Assembly (NCBI GenBank): GCA_016617855.1
Contig: JAECUM010003660.1
Span: 1 to 64,000, forward strand
Source: Megalonaias nervosa
Taxonomy: Eukaryota > Mollusca > Bivalvia > Unionida > Unionidae
DNA length: 64,000 bases
Direction of reading: 5' to 3'
Each line of letters opens with the position of its first letter. Positions within the stretch are counted from its first letter, which is position 1. A program made the translations under genes and the position numbers. Of this stretch, positions 17,297-30,661 are shown one piece after another. The notes under the pieces were generated by a model, which saw only the letters and a list, made by a program, of their open reading frames with translations, did no database searches and had not been told where the DNA came from.

Positions 17297-17501
17297 GAGA
17301 CCAATTCTCGCCGCGTACCAATTCTCGCCATAATAATAATAATAATAACTCTGTTAATAATAATTACCTGATGCTTATTTTCGATCGGGCTTGTCAGCTA
17401 TAATCACCCTTTTTATTTTTTAAACAGGAACCAAAACTTTGAGTGCGGTCGCGAGTTATTATTAATATGGCGACAATTGGTACGCGGCGAGAATTGGTCT
17501 C
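17297..17501. mobile_element. PIF/Harbinger-like MITE
   Basis: A 205-bp element with terminal inverted repeats of about 50 bp: left GAGACCAATTCTCGCCGCGT..., right end the reverse complement with one or two differences. It is flanked on both sides by TTA (17294-17296 and 17502-17504), the 3-bp target duplication typical of PIF/Harbinger. No coding capacity. Confidence 0.8.
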
Positions 17502-18924
17502 TTAACACTATAGCTATGTTGCTAGACCAACAAGCAGGTCTCGGTTTTTTTTTTTGTTGTTTTTTTTTGTTGTTTTTTTTTCTGACAGAGGAATGTCATG
17601 GGAACATCATTCACATGCTTTGCTTTAGTATAGCTGTCCAAAATATATGAACCTTTCCGACCTGACTTATTTTTAAAATGCATTTTGGTATTATTTGGAA
17701 GACTGTTGAGATGAGCCAACTGACTCCAGGAACGACGCTAGAGGGCGCTTGCGATCAATATTTAGATTTTCTCAAAATGTAAACCTCATTACCCTGGTAC
17801 TTTCTCCGCTCTCCTATCTAAAAAGCCGCCATTATTACACTCGAATGTATTCATGGTTTCAAGGTCAATTGTCTATATTTAGCGTGTGTGACATTGGACC
17901 TTTTTGTACAACATATTCGGCGAAACTAAACGAGAATATTAATTTTCAAAATGCAGTAAAACTAAATAAACGATTATATACGCTGACCTACGAGTACCTT
18001 TTAAATACTTTGGAGATCATATTACAAAAATAATGCTACAATGTGTGAGAATATTTGCGTTAAAGCCCAAAATTACGTCTTCAAATAGGTCACCCACGCT
18101 AGGAATAACAGTAACTCTTCCGGTACTTGGGTCCGTAAAAATGTTAAGTAATGGCACCAATACTGAATAAACTGAGTTCAAAAAGACACAAAACCCATTT
18201 TATGACAAAGCGGACATTTATACCAAGGAATCAGATTATACATATGTGTTTTCATTTATTATACTAAATATGTTATAAACGTGTGTTCCAATTTTGTGTT
18301 ATGTATTTTCGAGGTTAGACAGCCATGTTACTTGTGACAGATGATATCGAGATGCATTGGTAGGCGTATTTAAATGTACACTTTTCATGTTTAGTATATA
18401 GGCAACAAGAGGTAAAATTTTCGTGTTTAGTATAGGCAAAATGAGGTAAAATTTAAATTATTTTGAAGAAAAGAAAACCAATTCATGGCATATATTATAA
18501 ATATCAATTCTGAATACTGACATTATAAAGAACATTGATCTCTACCATATCACTCTGTTAAAAACATAAAATAATCATAAATGATAAATATTTCGTGAGA
18601 ACTGTGCACTCTCTGATTTCACAATTTAATACTACTTTATGAACTGTATAATATTGATCAAAATTGATCAGAATTATTAAGAAAGTATTAAAAAAAAAAA
18701 AAAATTTATACCAAAATTTATTGTTGCAACGTACACAATTTTACACCATATAAATGCATATTTACTGTAATAATAAATTAGTAGAAAACCTGTACAGTAT
18801 AAAAAAGTGAATAGGGAAAATCGCCGTGGCGTCATAGGGCATGATCACGTGGGGGGTTCCCTAGTCTGGTTGGCAGAAAGACCATAGGCTTACTCCACAT
18901 TCGATTGAATACACTTTTTTACCA

Positions 18925-18981
<57 letters not shown>

Positions 18982-19772
18982 TGTTTAACAGTGAAATTTA
19001 TTGCAGTAATCATTGATCAGGATAGGTCTTTATACAAAGACATGCAGTTAAAGCACTTCAAAACCAATACACCCACCCACATTAAAAAATGTTTCCAAGA
19101 TAGAACCACATTAAATTGTATCGTTTTGTCGTTGATAATGAGTAAAACAACATTAAACAATTCTCTCTCTCCAGCTGTTTATGCACATAATCTTTTATCA
19201 ACAAAGGAAATGTAAAGTTCAATGATAAAACCTGACAATGACGTGCATCACCTTCTCCTTATTCTGCATCATGGGTTTATGATGATGATGATGACGACGA
19301 GAAATGGATAATTGTCCATAGCTATTACATGCTAAGGAAACGAGGTTAGCCAAGTTTCCGTTTGATGAATATTTATGCGAGTGGCATATCATTGATGCAG
19401 CATTCATACTGTGCAAATAATTTATTTATACCACATGTTAATACACATATTTGCTCTTTGAACAGAAAGCAGAAAGTATTGCGATGAAATTGTGTATCCT
19501 GTTAAATTCATTTAGAAAACGGGGATAATTTATTTTCGCTAATGATTAAGGAGTGTAATTGCATTATTAATCTATAGGCCTAGAATTAACAGCACGCAGT
19601 TCCAATGTTTATATATGCGTATTATTGGACATTGACGAATCACAGTTTGATATGCCAATAGTATACCAATGGATATCAAATTGCTTGATACCCAAACTGT
19701 AAAAGCCATGTTATTTTTAATGTATATATATATATATATAAAATTAGTTAATGTAACAGAACATCAATATAC

Positions 19773-19819
<47 letters not shown>

Positions 19820-21891
19820 CACATATGTATATGTATATAAGGAAAGTGACAGTCTTAATGACCTAAATTATATACCCAACATCAGTATTGGGTATAGAAT
19901 TAGCACTGCCTATTCAATGGCTTAAGCTGATACATAGATCATCTTCCTTTGTCGCTATGGTGGTTCTGCCAACCAGAGCTCTGCCAATGCTTAGTTGTGA
20001 CGTCATATAGGGAATCTCCGATGAGGAAGTTTTCAAGAATTTCGTCTATGTGACTGACATCCTTTGTAGAATTGTGGAAGTATTCAATCTAAGTTATTTT
20101 TCTTTTTATTTTGTGTCAATAATTAAAGATATGAAAATTGACCAAAATTGTCTTATCATAATTTAATTCTAAAGTGGCAGTTGTTGTTTACTAAAATTGT
20201 GATTTGAGATCAACATATATGTGTACAAGAATGTTGTAATGATTATGCACTATTTTAAGAGTAAGATATAATTTTAACTTGTGTATGACTCGTCATTACG
20301 GTATTTTATGGAAAAAAAATTGGGGGAGGACACTTAAACAAGGCACAAAATGGTTTCAGAAGTACCCAAAACAATGAAAAAGTAAATTTATTATTAAAGC
20401 TGAAAGGTCACTAAACATTCCTATATTATCAAGTGTAAGAAATTTGCAAATTTCAGCTTGAAATAACCATGAGGTCAAGATTTGCAAAAAGTGACCAAGG
20501 ACCAGTATTAAAATGGTGGATGGTGCATGTGTTTGAATGCATGCTGTGAATTTATTTGAAATGACATCATAAAGATGAGTTCAATTTTTAATTCTGCACA
20601 CACAAATTATGCACAAAACATTAAATTTTAAGAGCAACATATATAATTTCAATATATGTATGACTCAAGAACATAGCATTTCATACAAACATGGGGGGGG
20701 GGCACTTGACAAAAAGGCACAGAAAGGATTCCAAAGTACCTAGAGCAGATGAAAAATCTATTTATTCTTATAGCTGAATGTTCACCCAACATTTGTATAT
20801 AAACATATGTAAGAAATATGCAAATGTCAGCCTGAAATAACATGAGGTCAAGATTTTGCAAGAAGTGACCAAGACAAATATTAAAAATGGTGATTGGGAC
20901 ATGTGTTTGAATGCTTCCTCTGAATTTATCTGAAAAGATATCATGAAGATGATTAAATTTTTAGATTCAGCACACTCAAATTATTCAGAAAACATTCCAT
21001 TTTTATTTATTCTAAAATTCTGAAAAATTCATCCCCAGTTGTTAGCAATTGCGTTTTTCATTTTTATGTTAGCACTATTACCTTTGTAACATTGTCTTTT
21101 AGGGTATTATTGCTAATCTCATAGGAGGACGTACAATTTAAAATTTTTAAATAGATGGATATATAGCTCTGAGTCCCCAGTCAGCAATGCCGATGGTCTA
21201 GGTGGATAATATGCAAAAAATAAAATGTGAGGAATAACAATTTAATAACAGATCTAAATATTCAAACAACACAAGTAAATTTCCACAATTCTCCACTCGG
21301 TCAGTCTATTTAATCTGCCATTTTCATCACCTGATGTGCAACGTGAGAGTGTTTCCACCTGTCCCTGCTACTTTACTCATCTGTATTGTTTCCTTTTCCT
21401 TGACTGGTACTCCAGTACCCCTTCCGTCCCTCAACTATGTCCTTCACACTTCCACTTCCTCCACTTCCGTTCTCCGGTCTGCCTTAAAACTTCTGCTTCC
21501 ATTATTCTATCCAGTCCCGTGACCTCTATAATAACTTCTCCCTACTTTGTCACCTTTTGGTGGCACTCGGTCCAATCCGAACAACTCCAAAAAAGCACCA
21601 AAAGCTTCTCTTTAAGAAGCTTTTCAAGCCTGAATTCCCGTTCTCCTTTTACGAATGATGTACATTCGGAGTAAGCCTATTACAATTCACTCCCTAACTT
21701 ACTAGACCTCTGTGTTGGTCAAAATCCTGGCGAGTACTGAAGTGATTGTAAAATGACCTGTAGAATAAGGGTCTGCTTCGGACAGGTGCCCCCACCCATA
21801 TTTCCCTAACTCTGCTCTGATTTGATACTGGTGTCTCTGAACTGTAGTCTGCCTAGTTTCTCATGCACATGTCAATTCCTTTCTCTTGCAG
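17502..21891. other. AT-rich host DNA with microsatellites, no gene seen
   Basis: Holds (TA)n runs at about 18,927-18,979 and 19,724-19,815, poly-T tracts near 17,545, and a possible inverted repeat (CTGGTTGGCAGAA near 18,866 and its reverse complement near 19,962). A large tandem duplication starts at 20,283. ORFs here are short and show no domain. Confidence 0.5.
20283..21005. repeat. Tandem duplication of about 360 bp, two diverged copies
   Basis: Copy 1 (about 20,283-20,630) and copy 2 (about 20,655-21,005) share a series of blocks in the same order. They include GTATGACTC, GGGGG.GG.CACTT, CATGAGGTCAAGATTT GCAA, GTGACCAAG, ATGTGTTTGAATGC and TCTGAATTTAT. Estimated identity is about three quarters. 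Non-coding. Confidence 0.7.
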
Positions 21892-22056
21892 CTAGGCCGT
21901 GGCTTGGGTGTGAATAAACAACCTTTTTCCGGTTTTACCAGTTACTTCGTCCCTTTGAAGATAGCCGACCTTTTGTTCCCTCCAGCGTTGATTCAAGCCG
22001 CAATCTTACGCAACAAAGGTCAGTTGCCAGTGTCGTGGCGACATTCTCCACCCCAG
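21892..22056 (+). CDS. Candidate internal exon, unrecognised
   Basis: A 165-base segment (55 codons, open in one frame, starting and ending in phase 0) lies between a strong acceptor (pyrimidine tract ending TTGCAG) and a strong donor (CAG|GTAAGT). The peptide has FTSYFVPLKIADLLFPP and LPVSWRHSPPQ. I do not recognise it. It does not resemble the DUF885 exons downstream and may belong to another gene or to a transposon-derived segment: the surrounding 21,300-22,060 is GC-richer than its neighbours. No partner exon was found. Confidence 0.35.
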
Positions 22057-24577
22057 GTAAGTTGTGTACATGAGGGCTGTCTTCACAACGTGACACTCAT
22101 CTTGATAAAGTAGTATGTTTAGGGCTTAACTTGCTACACATTGCTAAATAATGATGATTATAATTTATTTTCTTGCTCGTTCTGTATGTGTCAAGCTCTG
22201 TAGGCTTATTTTAATGAACGGTATTCTTATTTCAGTGTAGACACACAAAAACAATTGCATAACCTGTTGTCACATATATTTAAAAGAAATTTAACTCCAT
22301 AAGAGCAGTCATAACATACCACCAATGGAAAAGGTTTGCAAATATTAATTAATTTGGTATTTTGCAGGTAATATTTTGAGGAAGAAGAATTACAATTTTA
22401 GCACACCAACTTAGATTTTACCTTCCTGAGCCCACTGTGAAGTTTACATCTGGGATTCATATCTCACACTTACTGTAAGTGATAATATCTCATTGTTATG
22501 TATATATCTTGAAAGTTCTAGGATCAGAGGGGAAACAAAATCCTTAAAAATAAGAGGAGAATGTATTGGACATTATAGTTGATTCAGATGTGTCCTGTGA
22601 GGTCAATATTATGTCACAGAAAAATATTTTCACATTAATGTGATTGTCACATTCTGATTAGTTCAGAAAGTTTGCTGCTGTTAACAGTGCAGTTATTCCT
22701 TAGAAATTCTCATATTCACATTGAGTATTAAAAGAGCATCAGCATCACCTGTTTCTTTTCTTTTTCTAGTTCTCAGTTTGTATGGTAAATATTACAGTTA
22801 GTAAGTCATGCTGACAGAAGCACCACCTTGAACCAAATCCAGATATAAATCCAGAGCTAAATGCACAAGAGATTAACTATGACAGACAGACTTAGCTTGA
22901 TCTGCAAGAGTTGATTTGTGGTATGTACTAATTAGAAGCCATGCAGTTGAAACGCTTCCTGTCTTGAACTGAATTTTCCACTGTTAACATCATTTGTTCT
23001 ATACCTTATCTTACTACATACTATCATTTTGTGGACTCCAGAAATCAGAAAAGTCAGCTGTTACTGGGAGTCTGAGAAGAAATTGTATGGAGTATGTATA
23101 TATGTATTGTCCATTTCAGTGGCATTTTATCGTTATTTTGTTATATGCCACTCTGTTATCTTAGCATAGCCCCTCACAGCAGTATACCATTGTTCCAACA
23201 TCGACTAATGTTTGTTGATTAAACTTGGATCTCACCCAATTAGCAACACACACACATACCCACACACCATTGCTGCTGTTGCTATTAACACCATCAGAAC
23301 AGTAATGAAAGATTAGGAAATGTTTTTATCAGTCTAAAATTATTATTTATTTTATTGAAGTACATTATTGACTGAATTGTGTGTAGGCTTACTGCTAAGT
23401 TAGCTAGAACACTATAGACAGTCCTTTTAGTTTACACTGACAACAAACATAATATTTCTGTCATTCACTCATAAAATATTTAACTCAAATATCACTTCTT
23501 CTCATACAAGCATCATTGTAAAGGAATTGTGGTTAAGTCCTGATGCTGTAGTGGTAAACAAAGCATCTGATGTTGCATACAATTTTAAATCTCGGAACAA
23601 ATGCAGGCAGTCAAAGCTCACAATATACAGATTGCAATGGTTTGTAGCACAAAGTAGTCACTTTTCAAAAGTCATAACATTATTAGTTTTACATACAATA
23701 AAATTTTCCTTTATACCATCTTACTTGATAATGTTAAATAATGTCATATATACACAACTTTTGACAGAAACTATTTTGAGCAAAAAGTATAAGGTGTCAG
23801 GGGATAGTTTCATAATTGGCCCCAGACAAATTTCTTGAGGCAATAATATGCCTTTTTCCGCTATTATTGCTTAATAATTAAAGATAATTATACATTTGTG
23901 AATTAGGTGTTTTGTGTTGTTCTTGAAATTGATGTGAGGCATGTACACCTCTGACAGAGGTATTAATTTGGGGTTGAGGTGCATAAACTTATTTTGCTGT
24001 GAGCTGCCTTTGACTTCTCAAGTCAAGGAAATAATATTCTTAGTTTGACCTATAATATAGGTCAAGGGAATAATATTCAAATGCTTTGCTTTATTTTAGC
24101 TATGCCCAGAATATTGACCTTTCTGACCTCACTTGTGTATTTTATTTTGGATGAAGTTTTGTATTATGCAGGTGGAAGTGGCATTAAATTGTGTGTAATA
24201 TAACTCTCCCTTGCGCCCTGCCTTGATCTGAAACAGAAAATAAGACTGATATTGGAGGCTTGTCTTAGAGTACCTGGTATTGACGTGGTTAAGTATTTCT
24301 TTTCCTCCTTTCATAGAGATACTTCTCATTTATTCTGAAGCAATAGGTGTTTTTTTAAAACAAAGTAGATATATCAAATAACATTGATATATTTCCTTTA
24401 ATTCTTCTTGGCATGCTTTCAACCAGACAACCCCTTGTTGGAAAGTTCATGTATTACATCACTTTATTTTGAAGCACTTTCTGCCTGTGACACCATTGTA
24501 CATATGAGCCATTAAAATAATTAAATTACAGAGCAACATCAGTAGCACAAGGAGACTCAAGTTCATTGGAAGAATTA

Positions 24578-24579
<2 letters not shown>

Positions 24580-24615
<36 letters not shown>

Positions 24616-24641
24616 GAATGATAATAATAATAACTTTATTT
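24580..24641. repeat. (TAA)n / (AAT)n microsatellite
   Basis: About 18 ATA/AAT triplets with small interruptions, immediately upstream of a SINE. Confidence 0.85.
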
Positions 24642-24717
24642 AAAGAGGGTGAGACAGTTGTATGGAATTAATTCTCTTTGTGGCCCTCTTTTATATGTAT
24701 ATTTACATTTACATTTG

Positions 24718-25006
24718 GAGTAAACATTCTGGTGGCCTAAGTGGTTATTGTGTCTGCCTCAGATGTGGGAGATCGCAGGTTCGAATCCTAGCCAAGTCAT
24801 ACCAAAGACTTATAAAAATGGTACTAGTAGCTGCCTCGCTTGGTGTTCAGCATTGAGGTCAACCTGGTGTCAGGATAATGTGACTGGATGGGACATCATG
24901 CTACACGTCTGCAGCATGATGCCATAGTGCTAAACAGCACTATAAACTGCAACACTGCTTGCATCGTAGCGATATCACTAAAATTGTTAAAGATTGGTTA
25001 AAAATG
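24718..25006 (+). mobile_element. tRNA-derived SINE, copy 1
   Basis: The tRNA-like head has an A-box-like TGGCCTAAGTGG and B box GGTTCGAATCC. The body shares CATACC.AAGACTTATAAAAA, GGTGTCAGGATAAT and CACTATAAACTGC with copy 2 at 32,259. The tail is GTAGCGATAT.ACT.AAAATTGTTAAAG. I saw no clear target-site duplication. It is not a functional tRNA gene: the segment between the boxes does not fold as one and no anticodon arm is evident. Confidence 0.8.
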
Positions 25007-25214
25007 TAAATCACATGTACAGATTCAGAGTACATGTACATAGTTACACACACAAGATAAAAAAGAAAATAACAGCATTGATAATAAGCCAATTTATATA
25101 CTGACATAATAAACAACATTGGAATGAACATGCTCCAACTACTGTAGCTATGTTGTGTATATACACTACAAAAGTACTGAGACAACAAAGTGTAAGGTTA
25201 GTGGATTTGTATTT

Positions 25215-25975
25215 TAAGTTGAAGTGTATTTGTCAAATCCAACGGGTTCCACTTTTCATCCATTGAAATAGATTATAATTAAATGCATTTATATTTGTAC
25301 TTTCTCTAATTTCATGTGGGATTTTGTTCCAAATTGGTGATCCTGAATATTGGAAACTTTTCTTAAAGAGTTCTTTATTTTGTTTTGGGATGGAACAGTG
25401 GTTAGCTGAAATTGATCTTGGGAGTATTGCCTTGTATTCTAGAATAAAATAGTTAATCAAAATATAATGTGGCCATATTATTTGGAACGTTGTGCATAAG
25501 TCTAGCCTTTCTTAGAAATATTTGTTCATTGGCTGTTAACATTTTAATATCTTTCATTGCTTTGGGGATGTTTTCAACATGATCTAAGATGAGTCCTCAA
25601 GCTCTTTTATGCAAGCAGAATAACTTGTACATATTTTTGTCGGAAGTGTTTCCCCAGATAACATTACTGTAGTCTAGGCATGGTTCTGTATAGCATTCGT
25701 AATATATTAACCTATTTTTAGTTGACAGATATAGCCTTTTCTTGCTAAAGGACCACATACATGAATTGACTTCATGACATGTGACAAGTATGTTCATTCC
25801 ATTGTAAATTGTTGTCAACCATCGCCCCAAAGATTTTGTCATGGGTAACCATTTGTAGGTAAATTTAATTCAACTTAAAATTCAAATTGTTATTTTCCAA
25901 TTTTGCTGTATTTGGTTTGGTAGTGATCATTAACGCTTTGGTCTTGTCTGTATTTACTGTCATGCCATAAAGAAC
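25215..25975 (-). mobile_element. LINE reverse-transcriptase C-terminal fragment
   Basis: The minus strand encodes the end of a non-LTR reverse transcriptase in several frames: VNTDKTKALMITTKP (about 25,930), CLDYSNVIWG (about 25,665) and LHKRA (about 25,600). Then come GSPIWNKIPHEIRES and FNYNLFQWM (25,233-25,460). These are the usual thumb and post-RT motifs of Jockey/CR1-group elements. Broken and 5'-truncated. Confidence 0.75.
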
Positions 25976-27639
25976 ATGACTTAGCTTTTCTTATATTTAT
26001 CGTTATTTTGGTTTTGGGACAGATTTTGTTTCAGTAGTTAAAAGATTCAGAAAGGGAGAAAAATCATAATGGTCTTATAATAAAATCGTAAACTTGTCAC
26101 AAAGGAAAATATTAGATTTAGCGTATGAAATCTGTTTTTAAAATACTAATTAGTAGAATGATTATGCAGTCCTTGAATGTATGTTGGTTTTGGAACTTAA
26201 AACTGTTTTGCGTCCTTCATAACTTGTTTCTCCAGAAGTGCAAATGACCAGACAGAAGTCAGATATATAGGAAAAGGTTTTGTATTCAATTTATTATCAT
26301 TCTTACCATTATCAAACAAATTTTTTTTAAAAATTGGTCAAAATATGTTATATATCAAGATTATCATAAATTCGAATTGAAAATTTACTGTTTAAGTAAA
26401 ATAGCTTATTTATAAAATAGAAAATTCTAATACTTTGATTTAAAATAAACCAAAATTGTAAAAGTATATGTTTCTTGTAAATTTGCACAAAACTATAATA
26501 ACATAGAACCACCTTGGAACATCAGTAATGACAGAAAAACTTTAAACACTGTACACCATTCTAAACAGTGTTAGTAATGCAATAATCAGCTGTGAGTCAT
26601 ATTGCTTTCACATGTTGAGTTTCAGATTGGCTGCCTGTAATGTCAGGAAGTTGATTTGCTCCAATTAGTAATTAATTAATGATTAGTAAGAATTGTTATG
26701 AAGATTAACTGATTAGTAAGATGGAGGCATGTACCTTTGTGTCATTTCATCTAATTTTGGTAGGATTTTCAAAAAACATTTCTGTTAGTTTGGCTCTGTT
26801 GGTCAATGTTGTGGTCATTATGCCATTAAGAGATGCATTCTCTCAAGAACTATGAGCTTATGCCACAGCATGAAAATAGAGGTAGCATCAAAGTAGGGTA
26901 GCATAAAATTAAGGTAGTATGAAATTAAGATAGCATCAAAATAGGATAGCATCAGATTAAAGTCCCATCAAAATATAGGGGTGTGGGACAATATATTACA
27001 TATACAACACTGAAGATTAGTACAGTGCACAGTGGGGAACAATTTAAAGAGGAAGGCTGTCAAAAAGTACATTTTCACCTAGGAAGTAATAAAAAATGTC
27101 TTACAGACACATACACAAAGTATTGTCACAGGTGCTATTCAGTTCCAGAAACCAACCTAACCTCCTAGCAACACAAAAGATTAGGCATCATTTCATTGTG
27201 TTACTACTTAGAAATAAAAAAAAATGTTTCAGTGTTATTACTTACTTTGCTTATTTTATTGACTTGTATCAGTAACCAATGTGTGACGCATTGGTCACAG
27301 TGAAAGATCTTAATTTCTGATGAACTCTGGTGTGCCAAATTGCTGGCAATTTTGAGGTGACTGATGACAGAAAGTACTCTGTAGATAGCATGTTACCACA
27401 GCAGTTGAGAAATACAGTGACTGTTGATAGTATGGTATCAAAAAGTTGGGAAATGCTATGTAAAGACAACACATTTTCACACTCCGATTTATACATTTAA
27501 TTAATATCTTTGTATGCCTAAGCTGTTGTAGCTCCATTCAATAATTAGATATTGTTTTGTTATATTACTATGGCATATTTGTAGTTAACCCAAAATGAGT
27601 GAGAGGGTTCACTGACTTATCTTACTGATGTAAGAACCC

Positions 27640-27790
27640 ACATGGAGACAAACCTCACAATTTTGACAATACACCTTAATGGGCATCACCACCACCCCCC
27701 GAAACAAACCTCACAAGTTCAACAATACACCCTTAAAGGCATCCCACTCACACAAACCTCACACATTTGACAATACACCCTTAAAGACCT
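27640..27790. repeat. Short minisatellite, 3 copies
   Basis: ACAAACCTCACA..TT.(G/C)ACAATACACC.TTAA repeated three times with spacers of unequal length (period about 55 to 60). Confidence 0.7.
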
Positions 27791-27935
27791 GAGATTAGCT
27801 AGCTGTGATTTGAACCAAGAAAATAACAGTTCTCAGAAATGCTTAAATTTATGGTTGTGGTAATAGAACATCATAGTACTTGTATAACTAAACGAAATGA
27901 ATTAGTCTTTCCAACAATAAATGTAGAAAATATCT

Positions 27936-27940
<5 letters not shown>

Positions 27941-28024
<84 letters not shown>

Positions 28025-28036
28025 AGAGAGAGAGAG
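27941..28036. repeat. (CT)n then (TA)n then (GA)n compound microsatellite
   Basis: C7, (TC)n to 27,987, (TA)n to 28,020, then TGTGAGAGAGAGAGAG. The CT and GA arms around the TA core can form a hairpin. Confidence 0.85.
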
Positions 28037-28368
28037 ATATTGTTATGTATATTTAATTTGTATTGTGTGGTTGACCTTTGTCAGTAACTGAGGGTAGGAG
28101 GTTGACCCTATTTGTGTCATCTTATTCTTATTATTTTGTACAAATCACATAACACTACATTACAGATTAGTGAAGTAAAAAAGCTTTCAAGCTTGGTTTA
28201 GAGAGAATAAAAATAACAAGGATTATACCAAATAATGATGTTTGATAGCTTTGCATGTCAGACTGTACCTGTTTCTTAGTATTGACCCTAGCAGTTTTTC
28301 TCCCCATGATAACAAAACCAAAATAAGAAAAAAAACTAAAAGAAATCACAATAAACAAATAAATAAAA

Positions 28369-28374
<6 letters not shown>

Positions 28375-28463
<89 letters not shown>

Positions 28464-28482
28464 AAGAGAGAGAGAGAGAGAA
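28375..28482. repeat. (AT)n microsatellite with GA tail
   Basis: About 45 AT units followed by (AG)n. Open frames over it (Tyr-Ile repeats) are artefacts. Confidence 0.95.
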
Positions 28483-28605
28483 TTATAAATATACACTGGA
28501 AAGACGGGAAATGCTATCCCAGGATTCTGTAGGAGAATGCTTGATATTAGTAGGCAGAATTAATATTTAACAAATAATACTATCATACAGGTTAGAGAAT
28601 TTTTA

Positions 28606-28958
28606 ATTCATACTCTGCAGAGATTCGAACTCAGATCCACGGGCAAACGGCACCCATTGCTTTGCCTGCACACATCAGTCCATATACGATCACGACTAAG
28701 CACACATCCCAAAAATGATGCAACTGAGTAGGTGTTGTGTGCACTCGTGTATTGGAAGCAGACACTCGCATGATGACCTGGTAATTAATTCTCATCTATC
28801 TACACAGTCATGCTGGATTTCTATGAAAGAAATACAGTTGCATCATTTTTTGGTGATGTGTGCTTAGTTGTGATGGAATATGGACTGGTGTGTGCAGGCA
28901 AGGTGATGGTTGCCGTTTACACGTGGAGCTGGGTTCAAATCTACGTAGAGTATGAATT
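28606..28958. mobile_element. Foldback element with tRNA-like arms
   Basis: Inverted arms 28,606-28,726 and 28,835-28,958 (about 120 bases each, roughly 80 percent complementary) begin ATTCATACTC and end GAGTATGAAT. Both arms contain a B-box-like GGTTC(A)AATC / GATTCGAAC. This could be two head-to-head copies of a tRNA-derived SINE or a foldback MITE. Confidence 0.65.
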
Positions 28959-29444
28959 ATATATATATACATATGTTAAAATGACAACCTGCCTACTCTA
29001 ATTTTAAAACCCATGCAATAGGAAACACACATTTGGTGGGTGGGGACTAACTACTAATGGAAGTAAGGATACAGAGAGTGTAAATGAAAGGTGTAAGAAA
29101 TGGAAAAGGTATTTTGTGTTTTATGCTTTTCTTCCGAAAAGTTTATTTTTTATCACTATTCCTTCTTTATAGATAATAAATATATGGCGTGACCATAATA
29201 CTGTTACTGTGGATTTCTTTATGAAGTAAATATTCAGACTAAACATTTCTTCAGATAAATATCTTCAACTAGTAACCAGATATTGTAATATTTATGCAAC
29301 TCATCTTTTTAACACATTAAATTTTCTCCAGAGTTCAAGGTTGATATTCAGGATTCCATATGATTCTTCGCACTAATGGCTGTTGTGGAAATGACAGTGA
29401 ATGACAGGATCATTGAATCAGAGAAAGGTACATGTTCACCCTCA

Positions 29445-29446
<2 letters not shown>

Positions 29447-29481
<35 letters not shown>
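29447..29481. repeat. (AT)n microsatellite
   Basis: About 17 AT units. Confidence 0.9.
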
Positions 29482-29484
<3 letters not shown>

Positions 29485-30393
29485 TATTTATCAAATATGA
29501 TTTAGTGATCTGTTATAGGAGCTCACCTCACTTCAAACACTCAGGTTTATATGGACAAGTCTTGTCAGATGAGATGGAGAATATTATTCTGTGTATAATG
29601 TATATCTGTATTATGTGTGTTGAATTTTTATGACTAGATTGAAAGGGTCATTTATGAAATAACATATTAAATAGCTAATTTTTTTATGTTTGTTGATTTG
29701 TACACTAAGATGTGGACATTTTGTTTGAGCAAACACAGTATATAGTTTCAAGGCAGTGGGATGTACTTTTAATCAAAGTAAACATGTTGATGAGATGAGT
29801 ACATGTCATGGGATTCCAAGGGAAATCCATCTGACATAATTTCTGATTGGCTGACTGCTAAAGTACTGGACCTTGTTTACAGTTATAGTGATTAAGAAAT
29901 ACTTAGTTGAGCCTCATTCTGTTTTCTGTATCTGTTTTTTTTATACGAGGGATAATTTACTGGAAATTGATTATTGCTAGTATTGTCATCAGTCTTAGAA
30001 GAAACAAACAGTTGTGATCATTTGAGTGGATTTATTTCAGTTATTCATTGGAATTACAAAGTGCTCACTGACAGACTTTTCAAATTTGTAGATTTATTGA
30101 ATTACTGTGAATTTATTTAAAGACTTTTGGATTATATCATTAGTACATCAAGACTATTGGTACAACAGAGTGAACTTCACTGAGATTTCCAATGGAACTC
30201 ATTTGGATTGCTTGATATTTTTGGACTTGCGATAGACATTTTAGAACTATTTAGGATTTTATTCACCATACTATAAGTTATTTTTAATTTTTCACTTATG
30301 TTTTTGGGAAATAAATTATATTTTGAATTTTACAAAACTTGTAGGTTGTTACTCTTCTTTGTTACTTAGTTAAAGACCATAGAGTCATAACAA

Positions 30394-30395
<2 letters not shown>

Positions 30396-30472
<77 letters not shown>

Positions 30473-30484
30473 TATATAGATATA
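30396..30484. repeat. (AT)n microsatellite
   Basis: About 40 TA units ending with GATATATAGATATAT. Confidence 0.95.
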
Positions 30485-30661
30485 TCTTTGCTCACCTCTC
30501 CAGAAGTTCTCAGGATTTATACTTTAGTTACATGGTTTTAGATATTTCTCACCACATCACTTAGTTTCTCTTATTTAGCCTTTTCCATCCATCTTATTCT
30601 CTCTTAGTCTATTTGTATATATTATACGACACCTACTTCCCTTACATACAGAATATCATTG

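Noticed and set aside
18815..20040. DNA transposon defined by the inverted CTGGTTGGCAGAA motif
   Set aside because: The inverted match is short and flanking parts do not pair consistently; no target duplication found.
24718..24810. tRNA gene (also at 32,259)
   Set aside because: A and B boxes are present, but no complete cloverleaf can be drawn and the tRNA-like part is fused to a shared body and tail, as in a SINE.
28167..28532. Protein-coding ORFs on both strands with Tyr/Ile repeats
   Set aside because: They are translations of an (AT)n microsatellite.
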